Part shown: in pieces, positions 1 through 10,801 of the stretch
Position numbering within the stretch: position 1 is the first letter of the stretch
Layout of the letters: every line of letters begins with the position of its first letter
Assembly: GCA_009869945.1 (NCBI GenBank)
Contig: WIXG01000128.1
Span: forward strand, 124,001 to 188,000
From: Mesaphorura yosii
Lineage: Eukaryota; Arthropoda; Collembola; Poduromorpha; Tullbergiidae
Direction: 5' to 3'
Length of the DNA: 64,000 nt
The notes under the pieces: model-generated
What the model saw: only the letters and a program-made list of their open reading frames with translations
Databases searched by the model: none
Told to the model about the DNA's origin: nothing
Program-made: the position numbers and the translations under genes

Positions 1-1599
1 CCAAGCGGTCATAAAAACAAGTCGTCCAGGTCGGTCGAATCGGGGAAGAAGTTGTTTCGTTCTTTGATGGAGGAAAGGCTCAGAGTGCTAATAGGCCCAA
101 ATCTTTTAAACGCAGCGCAAGCGATAATGCGGTCTCGGTGCAAGTGTGAGAAGTTCGTCGAGTCGCAGCGTATCGTAAGAAAACGTGCACACTGAATCGG
201 TGAGAATGAGAACGAAGAAAGCCTTCATTTCGTGTATTTTTGTATGGGAAATTGTGTTTGGATAGCTCAGGCCAGGCAGGCCGAAGCCAAAAAAGTTGCC
301 AGCAGACCAAAAAAGCCAAAGCCGAGACCGGCTAAGGCAGGCAAAGCATTCATTCAGCATTCAGGACTCACGGGCTACAATGCGTTGAATATGTAACCTT
401 GCCGTAAATATTTTCCCATAATGCAAAGTGCACGGGGCCGTTTTACATTCCATTCCTCTTTTTTATGTACGCAGGCAGACCGAGCATCCGATCTCGCTCA
501 TCCTGTGTGTGAGTGTGCGTTGGCCGTTGACGCAACCAAACTCGTTGCATTATGAGAACTGAATAAATTGATATCTGAATCTCATGAATGCATGCGGCCA
601 CGGCCACCAGCCAGACCAGTTCCGATTATTGCCCTGCCCGCTTAGCACTCGCACATTAACTGCATGAGAACCTTCTCTCTTCTCTGGAAGGGGCCTTCTC
701 CCCTTTCAGTACAAAAGCGGATATTGTCACCCTTACTTCGGTGCGGTGGTGAAATAGCAATCGCACGTGCCCTTTGCGCACTGCGAAAGGGCAGGACGTT
801 CGCATACCCACGCTCTAGCTTGCACTAAACGGATATCGCGACTGCTCCGACCAACGGCCAACGGTTAAAATCCTGCCACTGCCAGCCACAACCTCACTGG
901 TCGGCCTGGGAAACGAACCGTTGGTGCAAAAATTAAGATCGAGCGTATTGCGAATGCGAATGGCGAGTGCGTATGACCAAAACAATCTGCTGAATGTCTC
1001 CCGTCTCGCAATTGCTCGTTTCGAAACTGCCCTACTGCAAGACGACACATCGCCCATTCGACCGAGACGCTGACTCGTGCAGCGTCAGCGTCCTTCCGAA
1101 TTGACACGTTTGCGATTTCATTTTCTCACCGGCACCGGCAAACTTTCTGGCATTGACAGTGACAGGCGCTGACTATTGTGAGAATTGCAGCAGCGCGATT
1201 CTCATGAAAACCAAGCCGAAGCCGAAGTTATGACGACCACGTGACAACGTGAACACTTCATTTCCATGCTGCTGCTGCTGTTTACATCTTAAACATGGAC
1301 AATCAAATTAGCAGGAAAGTTCCTGAGGGAAAGAAGCGGCGAGGGCGCCTGAGCACCGGCACACGGGAAAGTTCTCGTGTGAACTTCGCAGTTTGGCAGG
1401 CGTTTCCCTTGCACTGCACTCCATTTAAAGGTTAAATACGCCATACGTACGCAATGAATTGCTGAGGTTTTCCTCGCTATTCGGTTAACCACACTCAATT
1501 TATAAAGTCTCGCATTTGATTATTGACAAAATTTTCTCAGAGCTGTTTTCATATTTTTGCTTTTGCTGCTGAGCTGTGTTTGGTATTTCGCATTTCGCA
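1..1599. other. Gene-free left end
   Basis: No open reading frame here has a recognisable domain, and no intron-exon pattern joins the short ones. It probably holds upstream regulatory DNA of the F-box locus that starts near 1600, or part of a gene lying outside the window. A short GCT/CTG run occurs near 1267-1280. I see no RNA gene or mobile element. Confidence 0.5.
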
Positions 1600-4134
1600 A
1601 TGGAACTCGATGAACTATGCGAACGCGGCGAATTGCGACAGAAACACGGACGCGGGCAGGGCAGAGATAATAATGCAAATGAGAAAGAACTCGACACTCG
1701 AATCGAAGATTTACGTTTATCTCAACTGAGTCATGAAATACTTCTTCATGACATTGTAGTTGCATGGCTTCTTGCTTCTTGTTTCTTGCATGTTTGCAGG
1801 TTCTGAAGAATGCCCTGCCGTATCTGCCGTTCGACGCGCTGCTGAGCGCACGACAAGTCAGCCATGCCTGGAATTACGCATTCTGCCCCGATTCGCTCTC
1901 CCCCCAGCGATGCGTGGTCACCGTCCGTCATTCGGTAGACTCGGCACTGTCCCTCTTCTGCTCCGCAGTTGGCTTCCGCACGACACTCGAGATTCCAGCC
2001 ACCTTCTGCAGCTTCCGCTTCCTCACAAAGTTCATGAACAACTCCATGCCCCCGCAAGTCGAATTCTGGGCGACTCTGGGGCCTTCGATCACGCACCTGG
2101 ATCTGAGCCACCACTCGCTCGGAGCCGTCTCCTTCCTGATAGTTCTGCTGGCCTACCCGCGTCTGATCGAGCTCAGCTTCGAATGCGCTCCGATCTGCGT
2201 CCACGGTGTTAGGCCCCGGTGAGCAAGTGTTCATGTGCAGACACACAGACGAGCAAAACTACCAGATTGTTATTCCCAACTCGCAGTTCGTCGAGAAGTC
2301 CGGTCTCCTGCGAGGGCTGGAGGTCCTCCTCGTCTCGAACAGCAACTTCCTGCCGCCCGGTGTCCTCTCGGACCTTCTGCAATGGGGCGGTGGCCGCCTG
2401 TCCATTCTGAGCATCATGGACGACGAACCGGGCATTCAGTCGACTTACCTTAGGCACAGGCGCCCCGATCACGTGACCCTGCAACAAATCAGTCGACCCA
2501 GCGTGGGACATCCGCCACGTGCTCTACTTGGCAGAGCACCCGGCAAGAATCCTCGAGGAACTCGAATTGTGAGGCCAGCACATTCTGCCCGAACACATTT
2601 ACGTATTGGCTAAGACGAAGTACTTGAATCTGCGTGTCCTTATCCTGAGAGCCGTGCAGGCGGACACATCGTCGTTGATATCACTCTTTCGACGACAAAA
2701 GTACATAGAAGAACTCGACATTTCGTATGCAAACGGAGTCTCCGAGAAAGGTTGGTTAAATTTTGCGTCAGATTTCGTTTCAGACGGTATTAACGACTTC
2801 GATTTTTACTGACAGCACTTCTGCATCTTTCCTGCACCTTCTTCAAACTCCGGAAGCTGTTTCTGGCCGGCTATACTTCGCACTTGAACTTTCTCTCGTT
2901 TCTCTTTCGCATGGTGAATCCGTCGAGCTGAATCTGTCTCAGCCGCGTTCGCACTCGATGACGTGGGACAATTTGATCCACTCCTTCCTGCCGATGAAAC
3001 TCCGGAAGCTGACTCGTCTCGACCTGAGCTTCTGCCTGACTCTGGGCTCGCTGAGTCGCCAGAACTTCTTTCAGAGCTTCGTCAGAAGCCTCCGCTGGAC
3101 GCTGAGCTGCCTGAACTTCTTTCAGAGCTTCGTCAGAAGCCTCCGCTGGACGCTGAGCTGCCTGAACTTCTTTCAGAGCTTCGTCAGAAGCCTCCGCTGG
3201 ACGCTGAGCTGCCTGAATCTGAGAAGTAACACGTGCGTCAAAACCGGCTACCTGCAGATTTTGTGGCACGAGCAAGTCCCCGGCGCCACGGACGAAGGCT
3301 TCACGGGAATCCGACAGAGCCAGTTTTACGGAATCGAAGACGGGAAGGTCAAGACCGGAAAAGGAATCGGAAAGCGGCTGCTCACCGACTACCTCAACTC
3401 GTCTGTGATTTGGAGAAAGCACAACAATGGTGCTGGTCATTTCGGCTACTGCTCGGGTGAACACGCTGAAACTGCATTACACTTTACTGCAAGATAATGA
3501 AATGCACGCTTTCTCTGTGCTTTGCAGATATTGAGACACTTTCCCTTGCGAATAACCAGAAATTGACCGATTTCGTCGTTCAGTACGGAATCCGCTTCAT
3601 TGCCAACCTGCGAAAGGTAAAGCTATCCGGCTGCACGAAGCTGAGTGACCGCTCTATCTTCTACCTGATTGGTTCCTGCCCGAACTGGAGTATCTGGACC
3701 TGCGCGGCTGCCCTCGCATAACTGAATTGTGGATCAGGTGGGCAGAAAATGTGTCTGCGTCCACCTAACTCAAGATTCTTCTGGACTCGGGCCACCCGTC
3801 CGTGGCTGAATGTCCGCTGCATTCAGGCGCAGGTGCAAAGGTCAAAGCCAAAGCAAAGGCACCGCCGCCGAAGGGAACGTCGACGACGGCCGCTTCTGAA
3901 AGTGCAGGTGTCTCAGGTACGGAAGGGAGCCCGTCGGACAGTGACAACGACAGCGCCAATGCGAACGAGGATCTCGAGACAGACGAGGAAACCGGAAGTG
4001 GGCAGCGAGTCTACGAGGACGAGAACTTGCCAACCGTGAGGCCAGGCCCTTCAAAATTAGCATCACGGATGCTAACAATAACAAGCTCAAAATTCCCAAG
4101 TAATCGTAATCGCTTGCTTGCACGATTTGAATAA
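1600..4134 (+). pseudogene. F-box / leucine-rich-repeat (FBXL-like) gene, apparently disrupted
   Basis: This locus resembles an F-box protein with RNI-type leucine-rich repeats, normally the substrate receptor of an SCF ubiquitin ligase. Exon 1 (1600-1755) carries the start of the F-box (LSHEILL). It continues after a 44-nt phase-0 intron (1756-1799) into the core LPFDALLSARQVSHAWNYA. Leucine-rich segments follow, such as LEVLLVSNSNFLP, LNLRVLILRA, LRKLTRLDLSFC and IETLSLANN. The reading frame does not hold. It shifts near 2219-2241 and again between about 2440 and 2510, meets TGA at 2570-2572, shifts between about 2815 and 2925 and once more near 3690, where PELEYLDLRGCPRITELW is out of frame with the preceding repeat. 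An acidic tail ends at 4134, overlapping AATAAA near 4131. Neighbouring genes are intact, so decay is likelier than general sequence error, though local assembly error is possible. Confidence 0.6.
3063..3215 (+). repeat. Three exact tandem copies of a 51-bp unit
   Basis: Units lie at 3063-3113, 3114-3164 and 3165-3215 and look identical base for base. 51 is a multiple of three, so the repeat adds 17 residues per copy (containing FVRSLRWTLSCLN) to the leucine-rich region without shifting frame. Exact identity suggests a recent expansion or collapse/expansion in the assembly. Confidence 0.9.
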
Positions 4135-4222
4135 AAGGCTTAAAGACATCTGCTTTTTGGCGCTTTTGGCAAAGATTTTTTATTAATTAAGGTATTTCGG
4201 ACTAATTTGAGTGTGACACCGC

Positions 4223-4716
4223 TTACCAGCGTGCTCGGGGCATGCCTGACCTTCGGATGGGTTGCGGGATGGTGTTGTACGCTGATCCGTGCTGTCTTGG
4301 GCCGGATCCATAGGTCTCTCGCGAGACAGGCAGATAGCGATATCCTGGAGCCTTGATTCGTGAGGCTGGCTCCTCGGAGTGTGAAGTTGGCAGTTCGTCA
4401 AAGATTTTTGGATAAAGGTCAGGAGATTGTTCAAAGAGCGGCCTGCCTCTGAGCTCTTTTGGCTGCTGTGACAGTTCTCGGTTTCGTTTCAATGAATTTT
4501 CGTCAGCTCGAATGTCCTCCGTGCCTAATTACATAACCACACGCTAGAACACAAGACAAGGCCAGCCCAGGGTCGGACAGGCGTAAATGCTTCGGCCCCC
4601 GTGGGAATCTCACCTTTTAATGCTCGCACGTACGAACCCCAGAATCGGGCCTTGCGCTGAACGGGCTCGTTGAGTCCAATCATGTTAAAGTACGAATTGA
4701 ATGTTGAACTGCTCAT
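4223..4716 (-). CDS. Mf: Myofilin-like muscle thick-filament protein
   Basis: Two coding exons on the minus strand, 4716-4614 and 4524-4223, join through a GTGAGA...TAG intron to give 134 residues. The N-terminus contains FNMIGLNEPV, KARFW and SYVRALKGTEDIRA, and the middle has APGYRYLPVSRETYG. I associate these signatures with arthropod myofilin, a small thick-filament protein of striated muscle; the name rests on memory of the family. The start is the ATG at 4716. A likely spliced untranslated exon lies further upstream, with an acceptor near 4810 and a donor near 4880. Insect myofilin genes are known to make several isoforms, so other first exons may exist. The gene is tail to tail with the F-box locus; their ends are under 100 bp apart. 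Confidence 0.62.
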
Positions 4717-5762
4717 TTTGTACTACGTTCGGGTTCACAAATCTAGTAAATTGCACGACGCAGGCGCACTGCGCACGAACTTTGACACAATCCTTTGAAG
4801 GTCTCGGCACTGCAGACGGGAAATGAAGGTTAACAATCAATTCTGCAATGATGAGCAATTGAATGGAGTGAATTGAGAATACCTGCCTGATTGGATACAA
4901 TTTCAGACGGTGTTCCTCGCCGTGCGTGGCAGGAATTCGCGCTCGTGTCTTGTTTCCGAAAGTCGTTACTCTAAGAACCTGGCTAAAATGACTGACGTGG
5001 TATGTCGACTAATCCTGAATGACGATCCTTCTTAGAGAACCTGCAAGGTAGTGGAGGACAAAAATAAAATTTGGATTCCCGTATTAGTGGACGTCATAAC
5101 CAGCAAGCACCAGCGTAGTCGTAGCGCAGTGGTGAATCACATGTCGCGAATGGCGAATCTGCCGCACGGAGTTATTAATGCTTGCCAAAATAATGGGGCT
5201 TTTGTTTTCTGTCGTATCAGCAGCGCACGTATGTCACTCAAAAGCAGTTAAAGCAGGTGCTAGTATCGTCGTACAATTCGTGTTCACCGTCAACCACCCT
5301 CCGAGCCACGCCACGGCCACGGGCCGAGGGACATGAACGCTCTAAATTTAGAACAATTCTTCTCGTTGTTCTCTTCTGACACGAGAATCGCAGATATGAT
5401 GTGTGGTTTGCGTTTGCCAAAACGTCTTGGCCTTCATTACAGCAAAGCAAATGTCATCTCAGCCTATTTCACATAAAGAATGAGCCATGAGATAAATTGC
5501 ATTCTTGTTTTGATAAATAGCGCCATAATTCGCGGGTGTCAACAACAGAATTACAAAAGACATCGTTAATTTGTAATTCGGGTAGCTTGACAGTTGACAT
5601 TGAACGAAAACTCTTTGGCAAAATGAAATGCAGCAACTACAAGGAATCAATTTTAAATCTCTTTAATCCTTCCAGTTATAACAGGTTATAACAAACCCTA
5701 AGCCAGGAATTAACATAACAGTTACAACTGTGGTGGATTAGTACAAAAGTTCTTTGAACGAT
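4717..5762. other. Intergenic region with myofilin 5' untranslated exons
   Basis: Probable 5' untranslated exons of the myofilin-like gene (minus strand) lie near 4717-4810 and upstream of 4880. A 67-codon reading frame on the plus strand (5051-5251) has no recognisable homology or splice support. Downstream of the RPSA stop (below 5763) is that gene's 3' untranslated region, with a minus-strand ATTAAA near 5663. Confidence 0.45.
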
Positions 5763-7128
5763 TTATGTGGCCCACTGGGTTGAGCCGCCCCATTCGCCTT
5801 CGTTCCAATTCTCGGCCTCCGCACTCCAGTCCTCAGTTGGCGCCGACACGTACGCCGCTGGAATCGTGACATCCGCTGCGTCTCCAGCAGCAGCCACCGC
5901 TGTATCCGTGACCCAACTGTCAGTGACGGCTGTTGCAACCGCCGGCTCCAATTCAGGCTTGGTAGCCTGTGCCAACTCCTTCGCTGCCTGCTCCTCCTTC
6001 TCAGCCTGCAATGTACAAAAAACAAAAAAGCACGTTTAAATTCAATTCGTCTTTTCAATATGCAATACAACTCTATTCCGAGATTCTGCCATTACCTCTT
6101 CTGGATCTCGGTAGAAGAAGAGATCGACCATGATCTTCCAGCGATTTCTCTCAATGCTTCCACGCAGACGCAAGACTTCACGAGCCAACATCCACCACAT
6201 CAAGCCAATTGAATGTGGAGACTTGTTGTTACACGGAATTGCAATATCTACATATCGCAACGGTGAGTCCGTATTGCAGAATGCGATGACAGGGATGTTG
6301 ACATACGACGCTTCGGTGATCGGCTGGTGGTCAGCGCGTGGATCGGTTACAATAAGCAGACGTGGCTCACGGAAGGCCGCCTGTCAATAAAGAAAGTTAG
6401 AACTTAAAATGTCGAACTGTTTCTGGTTTTCTATGAACGACTGTCGAATTATCAGTTCGTTACAATTTCAGCTAAAATCTGACATCCAAGTGAACTGAGA
6501 ATTGCTATTGCTATTCTCTCTAATGCTGACTGATAACGGCACTGTATTGCGAGTTTCAGTGGATGAAGAGAGTTTAGTCAACAGAAAATTGTGGAAATAT
6601 CTTACCTGGATTTGATTGGTAAATGCACCAGGAGTGAATCTTCCGGCAATCGCAGTTGCTCCGACGTAATGGCCAAACTTAAGCACAGCTCGTTGACCGT
6701 ATGGACGTGAACTTATCACGTAAACATCCGAAGATCTGTCGATCGCAACGATGGCCCTTGCAGCCAGCAGAATCTTCTCCCAAGTACGGCGCAAATTGAT
6801 GATATGGACCCCTGAAATGAGAATGTTTCATTAGGGTAGGGACGACCACCAGAGGAACATTTTCGCGTAACGCGGCTTAAAACTATCAGTATCCGGTAAA
6901 GCGATTTGCGAAAATCATGAATTATCACGCATTATGTAAGAACAAATCATCATTCTTTTAAGGTTAGAAAGCTAACGTTTAATAAAGTCGCTTACCGTCC
7001 TGTCGTCTCTTGAAAACATACTGCGCCATTTGGTAGTCAGTGTTCTCCGACCCAAGATGTGTTGTTGCAGCCAACATCTTGGTCACATCCTCCTCTTGCA
7101 GCGCCAAAACATCTAGACCTCCCGACAT
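5763..7128 (-). CDS. RPSA: 40S ribosomal protein SA (laminin receptor homologue)
   Basis: Small-subunit ribosomal protein of the uS2 family, needed for 40S maturation. Four exons on the minus strand (7128-6996, 6811-6606, 6380-6096, 6005-5763) splice to 288 residues, close to the usual 260-300. The start [14 protein letters not shown], the blocks [20 protein letters not shown] and [11 protein letters not shown], and [19 protein letters not shown] followed by [20 protein letters not shown] are all near-identical to animal RPSA. The C-terminal tail is acidic and ends in a short repeat-like segment ([20 protein letters not shown]), as in other animals. Introns are 86-225 nt; RPSA introns host snoRNAs in vertebrates, but I could not identify one here. 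The gene is head to head with CNOT9, 0.8 kb away. Confidence 0.97.
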
Positions 7129-7919
7129 CCTTGGAGTTTAGTAGCTTTCTGACGTTCGTACAAACTTAATGAAAAACTCTGCAAATGCAAAAGAAAATTA
7201 CGGATTAGTTTCAGTTATTCAGTCTCAGCGTATCACAAGGAGGAACAATCCCAAGCACAGTGCACGCCTTCAGCCGGCACTGCTTTTACGATAAAATTTT
7301 GCCGATTTCCACCCAAATTACAACCCAATGCTATTTTACAGGCGTGTCTTCGACTAATTTGTGCAAACTTATGTCAATCTAATGATTAAGTACTAATTAA
7401 TAATTAAAATTAAGCGAAGAGGACTTACACCGAAGTAGATGCCAAATGGGATTCTTCAAAACTGAACTGTATCACGTATACATACCACGTTGCGGCTTTC
7501 GAATCCGTATGCTCTGCAATGCAATGCCGCACCACGCTGTCGTACGCCAAGAGTGCGGGTTGCTTTCATAGAGCGCTCTCAGATCGTCCTAACCCGTGCA
7601 CGCTTTCAGGTCCCATTTAAACCCAGCCAGTTCAGGCAGCGTGCATTTATCCAATTACTCAAGCCAGCAACGAGCAGCCCCAACAAAAGAAAAAGAGGAC
7701 ATTTTCATTTTGTGGTTGGGGTGAAGTGGCTGCTGGTCAGGTCAACTTGCCGATTGACTGGTTTTAGTCGTCAGAGTCAAGCCAGTAAGCGATTCCGGTG
7801 CCCGGTCAGCTAAGTTCTATTCTAAGTTACAAAAGTTACTTTAATCTTCGAAAGTACACTTCAACAAACCAGCTCCAGGAGCATCTTTGCCCAGTATTTA
7901 AGCTTAAGACGTAGCAACA
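7129..7919. promoter_or_regulatory. Divergent promoter region between RPSA and CNOT9
   Basis: This 791-bp gap separates the start codons of two housekeeping genes pointing away from each other. It must contain both promoters and 5' untranslated regions. I see no TATA box close to either start. A plus-strand open frame at 7490-7813 shows no domain and is probably chance. Confidence 0.5.
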
Positions 7920-9471
7920 ATGGACCTGTGGAGCAAGGTATGACTCGATTCACCGAATTTTATCAAACCTACACGTAATGTGCTTAATATTGATTCACTT
8001 GATATAATTTTCAGACGCCACAAGACTTTCCACCGCAGGCTCCAATACCAAATCTTTCTCAAGGCCCTGCAACAGGGCACTTGCACCAGCCAGCTCCACC
8101 GCCTTCACAGCCTCCTCAAGGGAATGCAACCTCTCTGACTCCAGCTGATAGAGAAAAGATTTACCAATGGATTAAAGAACTGACTGACTTGTCTACACGG
8201 GAAAACGCTTTAGTGGAACTATCGTGAGTAAACCTATAAGTTGACCTGGACTCTAGACGGTGTTTAAAGTTAAACTCTTTTGTAATCTGACAACAGGAAA
8301 AAGAGAGAAATTGTGACTGACCTGGCACCAATGTTGTGGTACTCCTTTGGGACTATGGCCGCATTGCTCCATGAAATTGTTTCGATCTACCCGTACATCA
8401 ATCCGCCAATTTTGACCGCACAGCAATCCAACAGAGTAAGTAAAAGTCATTCTGTTTAGTTGAATGTATTTGGACATGTGAGGAATTTTAGACTTATTAT
8501 TCATGAATTATTGTAGGTTTGCAACGCTTTAGCACTTCTACAATGCGTGGCATCTCACACAGAAACTCGTGTGATGTTTCTGGCGGCTCAGACGCCCCTC
8601 TTTTTATACCCGTTTTTGCACACCGTCTGCAAGACAAGACCGTTTGAGTATTTGCGTCTGACCAGTCTGGGCGTCATTGGAGCCTTAGTTAAGGTAATAC
8701 AACTGCAGTTTATTATCTTCGGTTTTGCTACTTTAAGTGCTGGTGCTCAATCAATTTTTTGTTGTATTTCCAGAATGACGAGCAAGATGTGATTAATTTC
8801 CTTCTGACGACCGAAATTATTCCGCTTTGTCTGAGGATTATGGAGTCTGGCAACGAACTCTCAAAGACAGTTGCCACGTTCATCCTGCAGAAGATTCTGT
8901 TGGACGACTCTGGACTCAACTACATTTGTCAGACGTACGACCGCTTTTCTCACGTCGCGATGATTCTTGGCAAAATGGTGCTGAGTCTGGCAAAGGAACC
9001 AAGCACCAGATTACTCAAACACGTGGTCCGATGCTACTTGAGACTGAGTGACAACTCCAGGTGAGCTAATTAGTAATTGGCTTTAGATAGCAGTGTAGCC
9101 AGCAAGTACCTCACTGAACATGATGATTGGCTTACTAACAAGATCTGAATTTCTTGTTGAAATAACGCTCGCCGTTCTGATCAATTAATAATTAAGCAAA
9201 TTGAAGAACAGCTTCTATTGTTCAAGAAGTCTCAATTGAATTTGATTTGTATTTCAGAGCTCGCGAAGCCCTTCGACAATGCCTACCAGACCAGCTGAAG
9301 GACGCAACATTTCAGAAGTGTTTGAAGGATGATAAATCGACCAAACACTGGCTGACCCAACTCCTGAAGAACGTGGAGGGTCCGTCGACAGGGAGTACAC
9401 CGCTCTCGAGTGGCCCCGATCTCATGGTGCGAAGTGGGCCGGGCACCAACCCTTCCGGAATGATGCTGTAG
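7920..9471 (+). CDS. CNOT9: CCR4-NOT complex subunit 9 (RCD1/CAF40)
   Basis: Armadillo-repeat subunit of the CCR4-NOT deadenylase, which docks RNA-binding proteins such as GW182 for mRNA decay in the cytoplasm. Six exons (7920-7937, 8015-8223, 8297-8435, 8517-8693, 8774-9060, 9258-9471) join to 347 residues; the human protein is 299. The extra length is a Pro/Gln-rich N-terminus encoded by exons 1-2. The conserved core starts at [20 protein letters not shown] and runs through [40 protein letters not shown] and [17 protein letters not shown], near-identical to animal CNOT9. Exon 1 encodes only MDLWSK. The tail is Ser/Gly-rich. AATAAA lies near 9689. Confidence 0.96.
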
Positions 9472-9799
9472 ACGTAGCGACTGTGATGTGGATACGATTA
9501 AAGATATTTATTGCCGCAACGCAACGTTCTGACTTAACTACGATTCTCTTCACAATCCGCGCACTACTTTAACTTTAGCGATTCAGCGACCGAAGTCTAA
9601 CCCTTAACATTACTTAATTCAGTACATGTACATAATCCTCCGAGTACATTTCAGATTTCAGTGGTATTTTCAGTTAGCTCTAAGAGTTAATAAAGACGAG
9701 TACGAAACTCCAAAGCACGCGCAATTGTTTTCAGTTTATTTTTGAAAGATGAAAGTTGAGACGGAAGAAAGGCACGAGGCAAGGGACGATGTTGGCCTG
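9472..9799. other. 3' flank between CNOT9 and the lipase
   Basis: Convergent 3' untranslated regions: CNOT9 with AATAAA near 9689, and the tail of the minus-strand lipase mRNA. No other feature seen. Confidence 0.5.
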
Positions 9800-10801
9800 T
9801 CACGAGATAACGCAGTAGTAACTCGATACGCTAGTGTCCACCCAAGGAGCCGATTTATTCGTGGCGACAAAGAAGAGTCCCCGCTTGCAGCAGGCCGCAT
9901 CGGCAAAGAAGCCCATCTCAGCCTCGTCCCCGACTTGGACGACCTCCTTCACCGGCGTTTCGAAGGACGGAGTCTCGGCGAGCGCCTGGTTTGTCTTGAA
10001 CTTTCTGGGATTCGAGATGCTCCAGATGAAATAGTCAATGGCGCGAGTGTGACTGCCCGCAATTTCAAAGGTGCCCGCTCCGGGTTGACAGTAGCCGTAG
10101 TTTGGGTAAAAGTCCAGTGTTCCCAGTGGAAGTAGAGTCCCGTAGTGGTTCACAGGCGCCAGCCAGTCGCTCGGATCGAGCTTCGAGTGGTAGCCGTCGG
10201 TGTGGATCACGTCGACCATATCAGTGGCGTCAGTGTTTTTGAGTCGGTACTCCAGAAATTCGCCGTTGTGTTCAAAGGCGGGTCCGGCGGGATCCAAGGC
10301 CGTGATCCTTTTGAGAGCTTCGCTTTTACGCCCCGCGATACCGATCAGATGCGCTCCGAGACTGTGACCCACAGCGTACTGCACGATGTCGGGGCAAACC
10401 CGCTGTATTTCGGCGATGAAGGGAGCCAGCCAGTCTCCGACTGCTTGGATGTTAGCTGCTGCCTGCAGGTAGTAAATGGGCAGCAGGTTTGAGCCCTTGC
10501 CCCATGAGACAATCACGACGGGTTGGTCAGCCGCCTTCAGGAGGGCCTCCTTCATCTCGTTCAGCCACGGAGTATCGACGGTGTTGCGAAATCCGTGCGC
10601 GACGAACGTCAGCTTCGAAGCAGAGGTCAGGAACTTGCCTCGGCACATTTGTGCCACTCCTTCGGCCGCCGAGACGGTGTGATCCAGGATCAGCTCGTCG
10701 CTGCTGCCCCGAAAGACGTGGAGCTTTGGTTCAATCTCCTCGACGGTCCACGACGTTGGCCAGAAGAAACTCTCGATCTCATTTTCTGCTGCCTGTTCCA
10801 T
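9800..10801 (-). CDS. Pancreatic-lipase-family lipase / phospholipase A1-like
   Basis: Alpha/beta-hydrolase of the animal lipase family (lipase/vitellogenin group), expected to cleave ester bonds of lipids, usually outside the cell. A single exon encodes 333 residues. The oxyanion strand is FVAHGF, the nucleophile elbow is VGHSLGAHL (Ser), the acid is in ALDPAGP (Asp), and the base is in GSHTRAIDYF (His). The usual Cys before the catalytic His segment is replaced by Gly. The lid region between Asp and His is short, as in phospholipase A1-type members, so triglyceride activity is not certain. The ATG at 10801 gives no obvious signal peptide. Upstream in-frame codons remain open to about 10860, so a signal-peptide exon may be missing. 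No colipase-type C-terminal PLAT domain is present. Confidence 0.85.
   Translation of the reverse strand: MEQAAENEIESFFWPTSWTVEEIEPKLHVFRGSSDELILDHTVSAAEGVAQMCRGKFLTSASKLTFVAHGFRNTVDTPWLNEMKEALLKAADQPVVIVSWGKGSNLLPIYYLQAAANIQAVGDWLAPFIAEIQRVCPDIVQYAVGHSLGAHLIGIAGRKSEALKRITALDPAGPAFEHNGEFLEYRLKNTDATDMVDVIHTDGYHSKLDPSDWLAPVNHYGTLLPLGTLDFYPNYGYCQPGAGTFEIAGSHTRAIDYFIWSISNPRKFKTNQALAETPSFETPVKEVVQVGDEAEMGFFADAACCKRGLFFVATNKSAPWVDTSVSSYYCVIS

Noticed and set aside
2219-2240. A 22-nt GTGAGC...TGCAG segment whose removal would restore frame in the F-box gene
   Set aside because: Far below the shortest other intron in the window (44 nt), and the later frame breaks in the same gene cannot be fixed the same way; decay explains all of them.
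5051-5251. Plus-strand 67-codon frame beginning MEDKNKIWIPVL
   Set aside because: No recognisable domain, no splice partners, and it lies in the upstream region of a minus-strand gene.
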